Part shown: positions 11,949-22,206 of the stretch, one piece after another | Layout: each line of letters begins with the position of its first letter | Position numbering within the stretch: the first letter of the stretch is position 1 | Assembly: GCA_024867545.1 (NCBI GenBank) | Contig: JANFNE010000019.1 | Span: forward strand, 806,001-870,000 | Direction of reading: 5' to 3' | Length of the DNA: 64,000 nt | Source of the DNA: Phytopythium helicoides | Lineage: Eukaryota > Oomycota > Peronosporomycetes > Pythiales > Pythiaceae | Translations under genes and position numbers: made by a program | Notes under the pieces: generated by a model | Databases searched by the model: none | Seen by the model: only the letters and a program-made list of their open reading frames with translations | What the model was told of the DNA's origin: nothing

Positions 11949-12287
11949 TCTCGTGACTAGGCGATGTAATGCTCACGAGCTCGCTCTACGTGACCGAGTT
12001 CTAGTAGCTTCGTGTAGTTTGTGCTGCACAAGCTTCGCTCAACTTTCGATTCTTTGCTCTGTAGGACCAATGAATGAAACAGTTTGGCGTCAGCAAACCT
12101 TTTGCGAGGAATCTGTGCAGTTGGCACTCGTGACATTGAGCCCGACCTGGGGTGCTCGCGATTGACCCTTCCTATTCCAAAGTGCCGAGTATTTGGGCGA
12201 GGACTTCACAGGATTTGAGCAAGCGCATCAAAACGAAGTATTCATCACAAGCTTTCTCGGTTAGGAGGCGCGCAGTTCTCTGCTTGC
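11949..12287. other. Convergent intergenic spacer
   Basis: This spacer holds the 3' ends of oxygenase copies 3 and 4. I see no gene or repeat in it. Confidence 0.5.
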
Positions 12288-13369
12288 TTACACTACATCG
12301 ACGCGGAAGTTGCTAATCTGCACCTCGACACCAAGGTCCTTGTTGTTGTCGTTGTAGCGACTGAGAAGGAAGTCGCGCCACTGAATAGCGCGGTAGTGCG
12401 GCTTGTCGTCGCCCTTGACGACGATCGGCTCGGCCACCTGTTTTGTATGACGGGAAGTAGAAGAACGGAGCCGAGAAGCCGCTCCTTCTCGCCGTGTGCC
12501 TTGACGCGGTGCAGCGGAGCAACAAACTTGTCGTTGGACCAGACCTGAATCATGTCGCCGATGTTGATAGTGTACGTGTTCTTGCGCGGCGGCACGTTCA
12601 CCCACGTCTGCGATCCGCGGTGGAAAACCTGGAGCGTGGCAACATCGTCGTCCTGCAGCAGCACCGTGACAGCGCCAATGTCCGTGTGATGGTATACTCC
12701 CATGGTATTCTCAGGGTCATCCGATGGCGGGTAGTGGTTCAGACGGAACAAACTCGTGTGGTCATGACCAGCATCAGAACCGTCGGCATCTGTCACCTTG
12801 CGGTGGAAGAACTGGTCGAAGAAGTCGAAGCGCTCGCCCAGAGCAACAGCGAACACCTGGATGAGTCGACGAGAAATGTGCGTCATGTCGTCGAAGTACT
12901 CGGTGAGCGTCTCGCGAAAGCCCGGCAGCTCTTCTTCCTCGAGCCACTGGTTCTGCTCGTCTCCGAGTCGCTCGAACGCGCTCTCCGTCGCGGGACCATC
13001 GACACGGCGGCCTCCGATGTCGAACACCTCCTTGTTGTCCAGCTTCTGCTTGGTCAATTCCTTGTTGAAGAACCCGAACTGGTTGGTCTCCGTGCGGCGA
13101 ACTCGGTTCTTGACCTCCTCTGGCAGCGCGAAGAAGTCGCGAGACGCCTGGCGAAGTCCCTCGATCTTCTTCTCGCTCACGCCGTGGTTGGTGATGTAGA
13201 AGAAGCCCCACTCGGCCGCCGCAGAGCGGATGTTGGCGATGACTTCACGCAGCGCTGGGTTCTCCTCGTTCAGCTGGGCTCCGACGCTCGCGTCGTCCTT
13301 GAGAGCAGTCAGCGCGCCGATGTCCACGACGGGAACCTCCAGGATGCGCTCGTCAAGATCGTTCGCCAT
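12288..13369 (-). pseudogene. 2OG-Fe(II) oxygenase, isopenicillin-N-synthase-like, copy 4 (two frame breaks near C-terminus)
   Basis: It starts MANDLDERILEVPVVDIGAL at 13369 and is open through WGFFYITNHGVS, YHHTDIGAVTVLLQDD and PLHRVKAHGEKER. One extra base near 12482 displaces SAPFFYFPSY, which holds the Arg-x-Ser cosubstrate site, and a second change near 12445 restores another frame. That frame ends at 12288 with LGVEVQISNFRVDVV. The HxD and distal His lie before the first break. The long open frame on the opposite strand is a shadow of this gene. Function as for its paralogues; substrate unknown. Confidence 0.82.
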
Positions 13370-13743
13370 GATAAGTTGATGGGCTGGGCTGGGCTTTCGT
13401 CTTGAAGGGGAAAAGAGAGAGTGACGAGAATCGAGATGAACCAGGCAGGAGGGATCCTCTCAGGATCGCTTCGGTGATCACGGGAGATCGAGCGTCGTGT
13501 AAACACCACGGTCTCAGTTGAAACCTCACTGATATGGAACTCTCGGTGGAGGTGACTCGTGCAGGTTGATGCAGCTCATTGGGCGTTTGACGGTGACGGG
13601 ACCACTGACATGGCAAGAGACTAGGCACGCTGGCGACGCATGTGTGCTTGGTGGTCTTCTCCATTTACGATTGGAAGCGCTGTTAGCATCTACATGGACA
13701 CGCACACGCTCCAGCTCGACCTCTGCTTGATGTGTGTCCGCCT
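13370..13743. other. Spacer upstream of copy 4 and downstream of copy 5
   Basis: No gene found. It carries the presumed promoter of copy 4, read leftwards. Confidence 0.4.
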
Positions 13744-14784
13744 TCACTGCTCCGGGACGCGGTAGTGGGCGACCTGGATCTCCTCGCCGACGTCCTCGAG
13801 GTTCCCTTCAAAGCGGCGACGCAAGAACTCGAGGAAGTTGAAGGGCACGTAGTGCGGCTTGTCGTCTTCCTCCTTCATCAAGATCGGCTGGATGGTGGAG
13901 CTGAGCGACGGGAAGTAGAAGAACGCGGCTGAGAACCGCTGCTTGTCGCCTCTAGCCAGCACGCGGTGCAGCGGAGTCACGAACTTGTCGTTCGACCAGA
14001 CCTGGATGAGATCGCCCAGATTGATCACGAACGTGTCCTTGATGGGCGGCACCAGCACCCACTGCTGCTGGCCTTGGTGGAAAACTTGCAACGAGGCCAC
14101 CTCGTCGTCTTGGAGCAGCACCGTCAGAGCATCAACATCCGTGTGGTGGTGCACGCCCATTGTCTTTTCGGGTTCTGGAGCAATTGGGTAGTAGTTCAAC
14201 CGCAGGATGCTCGTGTGACCCCCACCTGGCGTGCCATCTCCCTGAGGGAAGAACTGGTCAAAGTAGTCCACGCGCTCGCCGAGAGCCACAGCAACGACTT
14301 GGAGGAGGCGCCGCGCCAAGTGCACCATGGTAATATACTGCTGTATCATGGTCTCTCGGAAGCCCGGCAGGTCGTCCTCGCTTGGCCACTGGTTGCGTTT
14401 GCCCCCCACGGGTGCGTCGTTGTCTCTCGGGCCGCCCATGTCGAACACTTGTTTCCAGTCCAGCTTCTGCTTGGTCAGTTCTTTCTCGTTGTAGCCGCGA
14501 GGGTTGTTCGGAGTCACTCGAAGCGAGTTTTTGATGTCTTCAGACAGCGCGAAGAACGACCTCATGGCCGACTGGAAGCTCTGCATCTGCTCGTGGCTCA
14601 CGCCGTGGTTCGAAACGTAGAAGAAGCCCCACTCTGTCGAGGCGGCTCGGATGCTGTCGAGCACAGCCTTCATGTCCGCGTTGTCTTCACGAAGAGCCTC
14701 AGCGACCTCGGTGTCGTTCTCACAGCGCATGAGCGCGCCAACGTCGAGCACCGGGACCTTGAGGGCGCTCTCACTGACGTTCAT
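13744..14784 (-). CDS. 2OG-Fe(II) oxygenase, isopenicillin-N-synthase-like, copy 5 (intact)
   Basis: This is the only cluster member with an unbroken frame, 346 residues from MNVSESALKV. The DIOX_N part holds EWGFFYVSNHGVS. The catalytic core holds H214-T-D216 and H273 (PLHRV) as predicted Fe(II) ligands and R283-x-S285 (RFSAAFF) as the 2-oxoglutarate or cosubstrate site. It is the most divergent of the five, using LDWKQVFDMGG and a PQGDG insertion. An in-frame ATG at 14820 lies upstream, but family alignment starts at MNVSESA. The 5' flank beyond 14810 is replaced by a duplicated module shared with 19.06 kb and 58.3 kb, so its promoter may be new. It is cytosolic by lack of signal; substrate unknown. 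Confidence 0.9.
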   Translation of the reverse strand: MNVSESALKVPVLDVGALMRCENDTEVAEALREDNADMKAVLDSIRAASTEWGFFYVSNHGVSHEQMQSFQSAMRSFFALSEDIKNSLRVTPNNPRGYNEKELTKQKLDWKQVFDMGGPRDNDAPVGGKRNQWPSEDDLPGFRETMIQQYITMVHLARRLLQVVAVALGERVDYFDQFFPQGDGTPGGGHTSILRLNYYPIAPEPEKTMGVHHHTDVDALTVLLQDDEVASLQVFHQGQQQWVLVPPIKDTFVINLGDLIQVWSNDKFVTPLHRVLARGDKQRFSAAFFYFPSLSSTIQPILMKEEDDKPHYVPFNFLEFLRRRFEGNLEDVGEEIQVAHYRVPEQ

Positions 14785-14809
14785 CTTGATTGTTGAGATC
14801 GTTCGTAGC

Positions 14810-15609
14810 TCTTGAAGCAAAAGATTTTGTGCTTGATACCTTTGGATCCGGCGGTAATTTGAAGCGGCGCATGGGTTCGCAATGGGTGGTGAGGATGAAT
14901 CACGCAGAGACCTTCAACTTCAATCAAAAACTGAGTCTGCGAGCTACCATACTCGCGGAGCAGCAATGACACATGATGCAAGCCTAATGACTGGTTCACA
15001 AACAACAAACGGGCAATGTCAGTAGTAGTCAACAGGGCTTCGTCAAATGAAGTCGGTAGTGCACTGCGTTGTCGAGAATCACAAGGTGCAAAATGGGCTG
15101 CATTGCTCTTTGTTGACAACGTGCAAAGCTTCGGTAACCTGAAAAATGTTCTCGCTACCAGAGTATCTTCACGGATCGGATCTGCTTCTTCACAGCAGCA
15201 GTCTTGGCCAGCTTTTTAAAAGTAGTGCGCGTGTGTTTCAGGTGAAAGTAAACTCCATCACGACAAGAGGCACGATTCCGCCCGCAGAAACGACAGCGAA
15301 TCGATCGACACCATTTTAAGAAATATGAGCTGTGATTTCATCTCACAAACCATTCCCAGCTACCAGGATAATCTTCGCTGCGATTCATTTGTAGAATTCC
15401 ACCAGCAGACTTGGATGGCGTCATTTCGATTCGCAACTCTCGAGAGTGCGCGGCTTGCTTCCTTTTATGTTTCTTGTTGTCGTTTCGAATCAGCTCGACG
15501 GGAAGGTTATCTCCACCAGCGAATTCTAACGCAGCTTGGGCACTACTTCTTTTTCGTTTTCACTTCCGCTCCGCATCAGTCCAATGAGAGCACTTCAGCA
15601 GCCAGCCAC
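14810..15609 (+). repeat. Duplicated leader, unit 1 (short coding remnant plus MSCDF leader)
   Basis: The first part (14815-14950) encodes, on the minus strand, a conserved peptide FLIEVEGLCVIHPHHPLR also seen at 18989-19189 and 58240-58350. The rest (15005-15609) recurs at 19255-19858 and in part at 26226-26760. From ATG 15325 it encodes a leader beginning MSCDFISQTIPSYQDN. It has no resemblance I recognise. It fuses to channel-derived DNA at about 15610. Confidence 0.75.
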
Positions 15610-17295
15610 TCACTTTTGTCACGCTCTGCGCAACAATTTTCGTCATCTCCAAAAGTGAGAGTGGCAACACAGAGGCGGTTGAGGCAAGGATAAACCAACT
15701 AGTGCACCTTCTTTCGTATCATCGTGTTCCCGAAAGCGTTCAGACACCTGCAATTGAATACTTGCGGGTCAGTACATTTAAGTTTTGAAACCGATGTCAA
15801 TCACGGCTAACCCGTATCATCTTTATGCAGCGGCACTATACAGATATTGAATCGAATGACCGCGAGACGATCAAACTCCTCTGTCCGTCCATCGCGACAG
15901 ATATTCAAGTGGAGCTCCTGAAGTCAACAGTTGCGAGCATTTCAGTGTTCCAGGGCTGCTCCGAGCAGTTCATTATTGCACTAACGAGCATGCTGAAGCC
16001 TATGGCTGTGCCTGCACATACAACGATATTCGCAACAGGAGATGCCGGCGACTCCATGTACATTGTGAACTCTGGTGTTTTGAATGTCCTCATCAACTCA
16101 GTCAAGGTTCGCGAGCTCGCAAAGGAGCTTGCTTTGGAGAGCTTTCTGTTTTTTCAGACATGAAGCGCACTGCAACCGTAGCATCTGTGACTTATGCTAT
16201 TCTCTACCGACTTTCAAGATTTCACTGCGAACGTGTACTTGATGGCTACCCGCTCTGTGCGGTTCTTGTAGCCTCACACGTCCAAAAGATGCGGAATGGT
16301 GTGGCACAAACCAACACGGGTTCGTTGGTTAGTTCTTCGCGATCAGTGACATCCAAGATATCGTCACTTGGCTTAAGCATAAAAAAGAACTTTACGTCGG
16401 TTGCTAGCGGCAGGAAAAGCGTCGTAGTCCCTACCCTCGCTCGCTCCAATGTAGACGAAAAGCCCGATTCGGGGACGAGTTTAAGCAACGGAAGAGCTCT
16501 AATTAGCTACGAGCAAGACCCAGGCACCGTTGCATCTAGTCGCAGCTCGATTGCGGGAGACGAAAATGTGTATCGTGACATGGGTACCCACACAAAACTA
16601 CAGCACTTGATCAAGTACTACGATCAGGCCCAACCGACGACTCCAGGTGCTTGTCAGTCAGAGCATACTACTCAGGCAAAATTGTGGACACGATTTATGC
16701 CCAAACAATGCATTGATGCCGACTCCAACTTCAGAAAGTGGTGGCTCATCATGCTCCTAGTCAACTTGCTCTACTACTGGATGGCCGTCCCGATGCAGAT
16801 AGCGTTCCCTCTGTGGCGCTGGCCATCAGCATATTTTATCACTCTTGACGTACTCATGGATGCTGGGTTACTCGTCGACATGGTGCTCAACTTTTATCTT
16901 TCGTTTACCGTTGACGCTGAAAAGATTATGGACCCGAGGCGCAGTGCTCGACGATATCTGCGCCGTGGGTTTATACCTGACTTTCTCTGCCTCTTTCCGT
17001 ACACGATGCTTTCGACCCTTAACAACAGGTTCTATCGCCTCACACGTATACCTCGCCTCGCTCGGTAAGCCATTTGCTGACTCTCAAGTTTTGAGGAGTT
17101 TATGGTTGAGCACGCGCAATTTGTCCTGTACGGTCAAGGTGAAACTGTGTCAAGTTTCTCTCTGGCATGGAGAGCGACAGCTCAGCTACTCGCATGCTCG
17201 TGTCACAGTTTAGCCACCTGGTTGTAACTCGGGACGAGTTTGTTTGTCGATTTGGTGACGACGCAAGTGATATGTTCTTTGTATTCGTCGGTGTT
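15610..17295 (+). pseudogene. Truncated CNG-channel gene copy A
   Basis: A DNA-level partial copy of the channel gene at 34442-42139. It covers the end of module 1 and its CNBD, retains intron 1 (with CGGCTAACCC branch), and covers module 2 S1-S4 as far as TRIPRLAR and the start of intron 2. It then jumps to the segment around 37536 (VEHAQFVLYGQGETV), and then to 39009-39140 (DSSATRMLVSQFS-type). A one-base deletion near 16115 breaks the CNBD. The same two internal deletions occur in copy B, so A and B derive from one already deleted ancestor. No functional channel can be encoded. Confidence 0.88.
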
Positions 17296-17776
17296 CATAT
17301 GAATTACGACGCGATCTTGAAATCTTCGACGGTTTGAAACTCAGGAAGTTGATGAGATCCAGCAGTTAGGAGGGAGAACATGACGCGAATTCGATAGCTA
17401 CTTTTGAGTCCTGTGGGTCCGCTCGGTTAGTTTCGTTGGCTCATTTCAGCATGCGATGGCGTTGGCTCAGAACGTCTATGGATTCCAATTCTTGAATCGG
17501 ACAAAATGGATGCGGTAGTTGCTGTCAGAATGGATGTGAGTTTCGTGTACGTCGACGGCAGCAGCAACTAGACTGGTGTGCGAACGATGTCTTGTTAACG
17601 TTAAAACGCAAAAAAGCGGAATGGTTCTCATCACTGCCTAGAACCAAAGGCAACACTCAAGGGATCGGCTCATACCCCCAACGTCTGTACGCAAGTGGTA
17701 TCTTCGACTTGATGCGTTGTTTCCAGAACTCCATCATCCCACCCAACGACCCCAACCCGCTAGTAACTACTAGCGT
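17296..17776 (+). repeat. Common tail between channel remnant and CRN, unit 1
   Basis: This block of about 480 bp recurs after copies B (21166-21645) and, from its middle onward, C (24656-24940). It holds no recognisable gene. Its right part is the 3' flank of the minus-strand CRN gene. Confidence 0.7.
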
Positions 17777-18337
17777 CTACGCTTGTTTCTCCTTGTCCAG
17801 AGTGAACAACGACCGCAGAGAAGACCAAGCCAAGTGCCATGAGAACCAATCCCCCATAAAAGACTCATCGAATCCATCCTGTCCTGACATCATCAAGGAA
17901 TGCTGCATCAAAACCTATATACAGTAGTTGTGGAGCAGAACAACGCACTTACGCCTGTACTTGTTGACTTGATCCGGCTCATCCGGACATTCCACCAGCA
18001 CATGAATGTCTCCTTGTACTCGCTCGAATGTCTTGCCGAAGTACGCATCATTGTTGAGGTCCCAAAGCTCCTTCAGTAGCAGTTCCTCTTGCATGAGATT
18101 TTTGATTCGATCGGGAATCTCTCTCCGCTTGAGCGCCTTTATATCTTCGTCTCGCGAGTTCAGCCACGTGTCGCCCTCCCGCGCGAGGTACAACTTCAGC
18201 AGATCTGCATCAAAGTAGATCAAGCCGGGCTTCTCCTCCTTGATCTTCTTCTTCAGATCATCGACCATCTCGCTGAGCTCAATGTCCACAGGGAAGACGC
18301 TCCCGACGCCAACCACCGCGCAGACGAGCGTGACCAT
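17777..18337 (-). CDS. Short Crinkler (CRN) effector, copy 1
   Basis: A CRN-family host-translocated effector-type protein. The start MVTLVCAVVGVGSVFPVDIE at 18337 matches CRN N-termini. LLKLYLAREGDTWL is the Pythium form of the LFLAK motif. A DWL-like part with PDRIKNLMQEELLLKEL follows, then HVLVECP, the usual recombination point before the C-terminal domain. The first exon ends KYR at a GTAAGT donor. A 50-bp intron ends TTGATGCAG, and exon 2 adds a tail starting HSLMMSGQDGFDESFMGD. Exon 2 is open in all three copies, which supports splicing. Without splicing the product ends LLHNYCI at 17915. The short tail matches no known CRN C-terminal domain that I recognise. Confidence 0.82.
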
Positions 18338-18443
18338 CGTTTTTCTTTTTGAAGAATGGCAGAGTTCTTTCAGCGGAACTCGCTGAGAGGTATCGAAAAA
18401 GGGATTTGATACTGGTAGGTGCATTGCATTTACCGATATCCAC

Positions 18444-18499
18444 TGGAAGGCTGCAACCCCAGGTACTGGATAATCCAGTGCTGGGATTGCAGCCTTCCA
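18444..18499. repeat. 56-bp near-perfect palindrome upstream of CRN copy 1
   Basis: The arms begin TGGAAGGCTGCAA and end TTGCAGCCTTCCA. The centre reads CTGGATAATCCAG. It lies about 110 bp before the CRN start and recurs in opposite orientation at 58833-58887 before CRN copy 4. It could be a transposon footprint or a regulatory hairpin. Confidence 0.8.
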
Positions 18500-18504
18500 A
18501 GAAC

Positions 18505-18560
18505 AGATCCGTTGGGGTTCTCGTCTGTCGGCAGATCCGTTGGGGTTCTCGTCTGTCGGC
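18505..18560. repeat. Two tandem 28-bp repeats
   Basis: AGATCCGTTGGGGTTCTCGT... occurs twice in direct tandem next to the palindrome. The 58-kb relative has only one partial unit. Confidence 0.75.
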
Positions 18561-18713
18561 TCGCTTTATGGCCAGGTTCACCCGGCGCGATACTGACAGT
18601 CGTTGTTAGCTAAGAAAACCAATTTCTCGCATACGCAAATGCAGCGTTGGATGTACAAGGCGATCAACTTATTTATCAGTGTTTCGTGCAATAGCAGCGT
18701 CGTTGCCTGAGCT

Positions 18714-18960
18714 CAAGCCCGTTTCGCGTCGACGAACATACTGTCGCTCAACGTCAAGCCCGGCATGAATACTTCTTCACACACATCCTGGAGTTGGCGT
18801 CGGGTACCGCCCTTCGCACTCACGTCGCTACCGATGATATCACTACCGATGCGTCCCAATCGATCCGGTGATGCCAAACACTGACAAAGATCGACAGAGA
18901 TGGACGCGCCTCAGTCGCTCACGGAAGATTCGCCCGTGACCTCGATCTAGCCGACAGTAG
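18714..18960 (-). pseudogene. C-terminal remnant of a Ser/Gly-rich repeat protein
   Basis: Read leftwards it gives SVSDGGASISVDL, IGSDVSAKGG and the end FMPGLTLSDSMFVDAKRA before a stop. An inverted relative is at 58440-58683. The Gly-Ser-Val pattern resembles the larger remnant at 22470-23640. It has no start and is not a gene on its own. Confidence 0.6.
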
Positions 18961-18984
18961 GCTACGCGACGATCCGGTTCCAGT

Positions 18985-19190
18985 CAACCTATATCCCTCG
19001 GCACACCATAGCCGCCGCTTTGCTTGTGTGAGTAGTTCGGTGAGGTCGTTCGCACCTCTTGAAGCCAAAGATTTTGTGCTTGATACCTTTGGATCCGGCG
19101 GTCACTTGGAGCGACGCATGGGTTTGCAATGGGTGGTGAGAATGAATCACGCAGACACCTTCAACTTCAATCAAAAACTGAGTCTGCAAG
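18985..19190 (-). repeat. Conserved short coding remnant (HPHHPL element)
   Basis: It encodes FLIEVEGVCVIHSHHPL and ASLQVTAGSKGIKHKIFGFK, shared with 14815-14950 and, inverted, with 58236-58420. The source protein is unknown. Amino-acid conservation across three sites suggests a fragment of a real gene, perhaps of a mobile element. Confidence 0.55.
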
Positions 19191-19575
19191 CTACCATATA
19201 CTCGCAGAGCAGCAATGACACATGATGCAAGCCTAATGACTGGTTCACAAACAAACGGGCAATGTCAGCAGTACTGTAGTCAACAGCGCTTCGTCAAATG
19301 AAGTCGGTAGTGCACTGTGTTGTCGAGAATCACAAGGTGCAAAATGGGCTGCATTGCTCTTTGTTGACAACGTGCAAAGCTTCGGTAACCTGAAAAATGT
19401 TCTCGCTGCCAGAGTATCTTCACGGATCGGATCTGCTTCTTCACAGCAGCAGTCTTGGCCAGCTTTTTAAAAGTAGTGCGCGTGTGTTTCAGGTGAAAGT
19501 AAACTCCATCACGACAAGAGGCACGATTCCGCCCGCAGAAACGACAGCGAATCGATCGACACCATTTTAAGAAAT

Positions 19576-20937
19576 ATGAGCTGTGATTTCATCTCACAAA
19601 CCATTCCCAGCTACCAGGATAATCTTCGCTGCGATTCATTTGTAGAATTCCACCAGCAGACTTGGATGGCGTCATTTCGATTCGCAACTCTCGAGAGTGC
19701 GCGGCTTGCTTCCTTTTATGTTTCTTGTTGTCGTTTCGAATCAGCTCGACGGGAAGGTTATCTCCACCAGCGAATTCTAACGCAGCTTGGGCACTACTTC
19801 TTTTTCGTTTTCACTTCCGCTCCGCATCAGTCCAATGAGAGCACTTCAGCAGCCAGCCACTCACTTTTGTCACGCTCTGCGCAACAATTTTCGTCGTCTC
19901 CAATTCGTCATCTCCAATTCGTCGTCTCCAAAAGCGAGAGTGACAACACGGAGGCGGTTGAGGCAAGGATAAACCAACTAGTGCGCCTACTTTCGTATCA
20001 TCGTGTCCCCGAAAACGTTCAGACACCTGCAATTGAATACTTGCGGGTCAGTACTGTGACTTATGCTATTCTCTACCGACTTTCTAGATTTCACTGCGAA
20101 CGTGTACTTGATGGCTACCCGCTCTGTGCGGTTCTCGTAGCCTCACATGTCCAAAAGATGCTGAGTGGTGTGGCACAAACCAACACGAGTTCGTTGGTTA
20201 GTTCTTCGCGATCAGTGACATCCAAGATATCGTCACTTGGCTTAAGCATCAAAAAGAACTTTACGTCGGTTGCTAGCGGCAGGAAAAGCGTCGTAGTCCC
20301 TACCCCCGCTCGCTCCAATGTTGACGAAAAGCCCGATTCGGGGACGAGTTTAAGCAACGGAAGAGCTCTAATTAGCTACGAGCAAGACCCAGGCACCGTT
20401 GCATCTAGTCGCAGCTCGATTGCGGGAGACGAAAATGTGTATCGTGACATGGGTACCCACACAAAACTACAGCACTTGATCAAGTACTACGATCAGGCCC
20501 AACCGACGACTCCAGGTGCTTGTCAGTCAGAGCATACTACTCAGGCAAAATTGTGGACACGATTTATGCCCAAACAATGCATTGATGCCGACTCCAACTT
20601 CAGAAAGTGGTGGCTCATCATGCTCCTAGTCAACTTGCTCTACTACTGGATGGCCGTCCCGATGCAGATAGCGTTCCCTCTGTGGCGCTGGCCATCCGCA
20701 TATTTTATCACTCTTGACGTACTCATGGATGCCGGGTTACTCGTCGACATGGTGCTCAACTTTTATCTTTCGTTTACCGTTGATGCTGAAAAGATTATGG
20801 ACCCGAGGCGCAGTGCTCGACGATATCTGCGCCGTGGGTTTATACCTGACTTTCTCTGCCTCTTTCCGTACACGATGCTTTCGACCCTTAACAACAGCTT
20901 CTATGGCCTCACACGTATACCACGCCTCGCTCGGTAA
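19576..20937 (+). CDS. Chimeric 453-codon ORF: novel leader fused to CNG-channel fragment (copy B)
   Basis: It starts MSCDFISQTIPSYQDN. The first 110 codons come from the leader, of unknown origin. A local triplication of a 14-15-bp CGTC(A/G)TCTCCAATT unit at 19890-19930 shifts the frame so that the leader enters the channel frame at VSKSESDNTEAVEARINQL. A deletion then removes intron 1 and most of the first CNBD without breaking the frame (IEYLRVSTVTYAILYRL). The ORF continues through the linker and module-2 S1-S4, ending TRIPRLAR at what was intron 2. It has transmembrane helices but no pore. In copy A the same leader stops at 15693. Whether it is expressed is unknown. Confidence 0.55.
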   Translation: MSCDFISQTIPSYQDNLRCDSFVEFHQQTWMASFRFATLESARLASFYVSCCRFESARREGYLHQRILTQLGHYFFFVFTSAPHQSNESTSAASHSLLSRSAQQFSSSPIRHLQFVVSKSESDNTEAVEARINQLVRLLSYHRVPENVQTPAIEYLRVSTVTYAILYRLSRFHCERVLDGYPLCAVLVASHVQKMLSGVAQTNTSSLVSSSRSVTSKISSLGLSIKKNFTSVASGRKSVVVPTPARSNVDEKPDSGTSLSNGRALISYEQDPGTVASSRSSIAGDENVYRDMGTHTKLQHLIKYYDQAQPTTPGACQSEHTTQAKLWTRFMPKQCIDADSNFRKWWLIMLLVNLLYYWMAVPMQIAFPLWRWPSAYFITLDVLMDAGLLVDMVLNFYLSFTVDAEKIMDPRRSARRYLRRGFIPDFLCLFPYTMLSTLNNSFYGLTRIPRLAR

Positions 20938-21165
20938 GCCATTTGCTGACTCTCAATTTTTGAGGAGTTTATGGTTGAGCACGCGCAATTTGTCCTGTAC
21001 GGTCAAGGTGAAACTGTGTCGAGTTGCTCTCTGGCATGGAGAGCGACAGCTCAGTTACTCGCGTGCTCGTGTCACAGTTTAGCCACCTGGTTGTAACTCG
21101 GGACGAGTTTGTTTGTCGATTTGGTGACGACGCAAGTGATATGTTCTTTGTATTCGTCGGTGTTC
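20938..21165 (+). pseudogene. 3' channel fragments of copy B
   Basis: It contains the same two joined pieces as copy A (VEHAQFVLYGQGETV-type, then the SSVTRVLVSQFS segment). They follow the truncated intron 2, are out of frame with each other and are not coding. Confidence 0.75.
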
Positions 21166-21645
21166 ATGTGAATTACGACGCGATCTTGAAATCTTCGACG
21201 GTTTGAAACTCAGGAAGTTGATGAGATCCAGCAGTTAGGAGGGAGAACATGACGCGAATTCGATAGCTACTTTTGAGTCCTGTGGGTCCGCTCGGTTAGT
21301 TTCGTTGGCTCATTTCAGCATGCGATGGCGTTGGCTCAGAACGTCTATGGATTCCAATTCTTGAATCGGACAAAATGGACGCGGTAGTTGCTCTCAGAAT
21401 GGATGTGAGTTTCGTGTACGTCGACGGCAGCAGCAACTAGACTGGTGTGCGAACGATGTCTTGTTAACGTGAAGACGCAAAAAAGCGGAATGGTTCTCAT
21501 CACTGCCAAGAACCAAAGGCAACACTCAAGGGATCGGCTCATACCCCCAACGTCTGTACGCAAGTGGTATCTTTGACTTGATTCGTCGTTTCAGCAACTC
21601 CATCATCCCACCCAACGACCCCAACCCGCTAGTAACTACTAGCGT

Positions 21646-22206
21646 CTACGCTTGTTTCTCCTTGTCCACAGGGAACAACGACCGCAGCGAAGACCAAGCC
21701 AAGTGCCATGAGAACCAATCCCCCATAATTGACTCATCAAATCCATCCTGTCCTGACATCATCAAGTAATGCTGCATCAACACCTATATACAGTAGTTGT
21801 GGAGCAGAACAACGCACTTACGCCTGTACTTGTTGACTTGATCCGGCTCATCCGGACATTCCACCAGCACATGAATGTTTCCTTGTACTCGCTCGAATGT
21901 CTTGCCGAAGTACGCATCGTTCTTGAGGTCCCAAAGCTCCTTCAGTAGCAGTTCCTCTTGCATGAGACTCTTGATTCGATCGGGAATCTCTCTCCGCTTG
22001 AGCGCCTTTATATCTTCGTCTCGCGAGTTCAGCCACGTGTCGCCCTCCCGCGCGAGGTACAACTTCAGCAGATCTGCATCAAAGTAGATCAAGCCGGGCT
22101 TCTCCTCCTTGATCTTCTTCTTCAGATCATCGACCATCTCACTGAGCTCAATGTCTACAGGGAAGACGCTCCCGACGCCAACCACCGCGCAGAAGAGCTT
22201 CACCAT
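21646..22206 (-). CDS. Short Crinkler (CRN) effector, copy 2
   Basis: It starts MVKLFCAVVGVGSVFPVDIE at 22206, the most canonical of the three short copies (MVKLFC). The LYLAREGDTWL motif and HVLVECP end of the N-terminal region are intact. The proposed intron and second exon (HYLMMSGQDG...KEKQA) are open as in copies 1 and 3. Upstream, the palindrome found before copies 1 and 4 is missing, because the duplication ends 46 bp before the ATG at a junction with Ser/Gly-rich repeat DNA. Its promoter is therefore probably altered. Confidence 0.82.

Noticed and set aside
12494..13405. 303-codon open frame on the plus strand
   Set aside because: Antisense shadow of oxygenase copy 4. Similar shadows lie opposite copies 2 and 5.
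15325..15693. MSCDF leader of copy A as an independent gene
   Set aside because: It ends by running out of frame into channel DNA, and the sister copy D has an early stop. No evidence for a separate protein.
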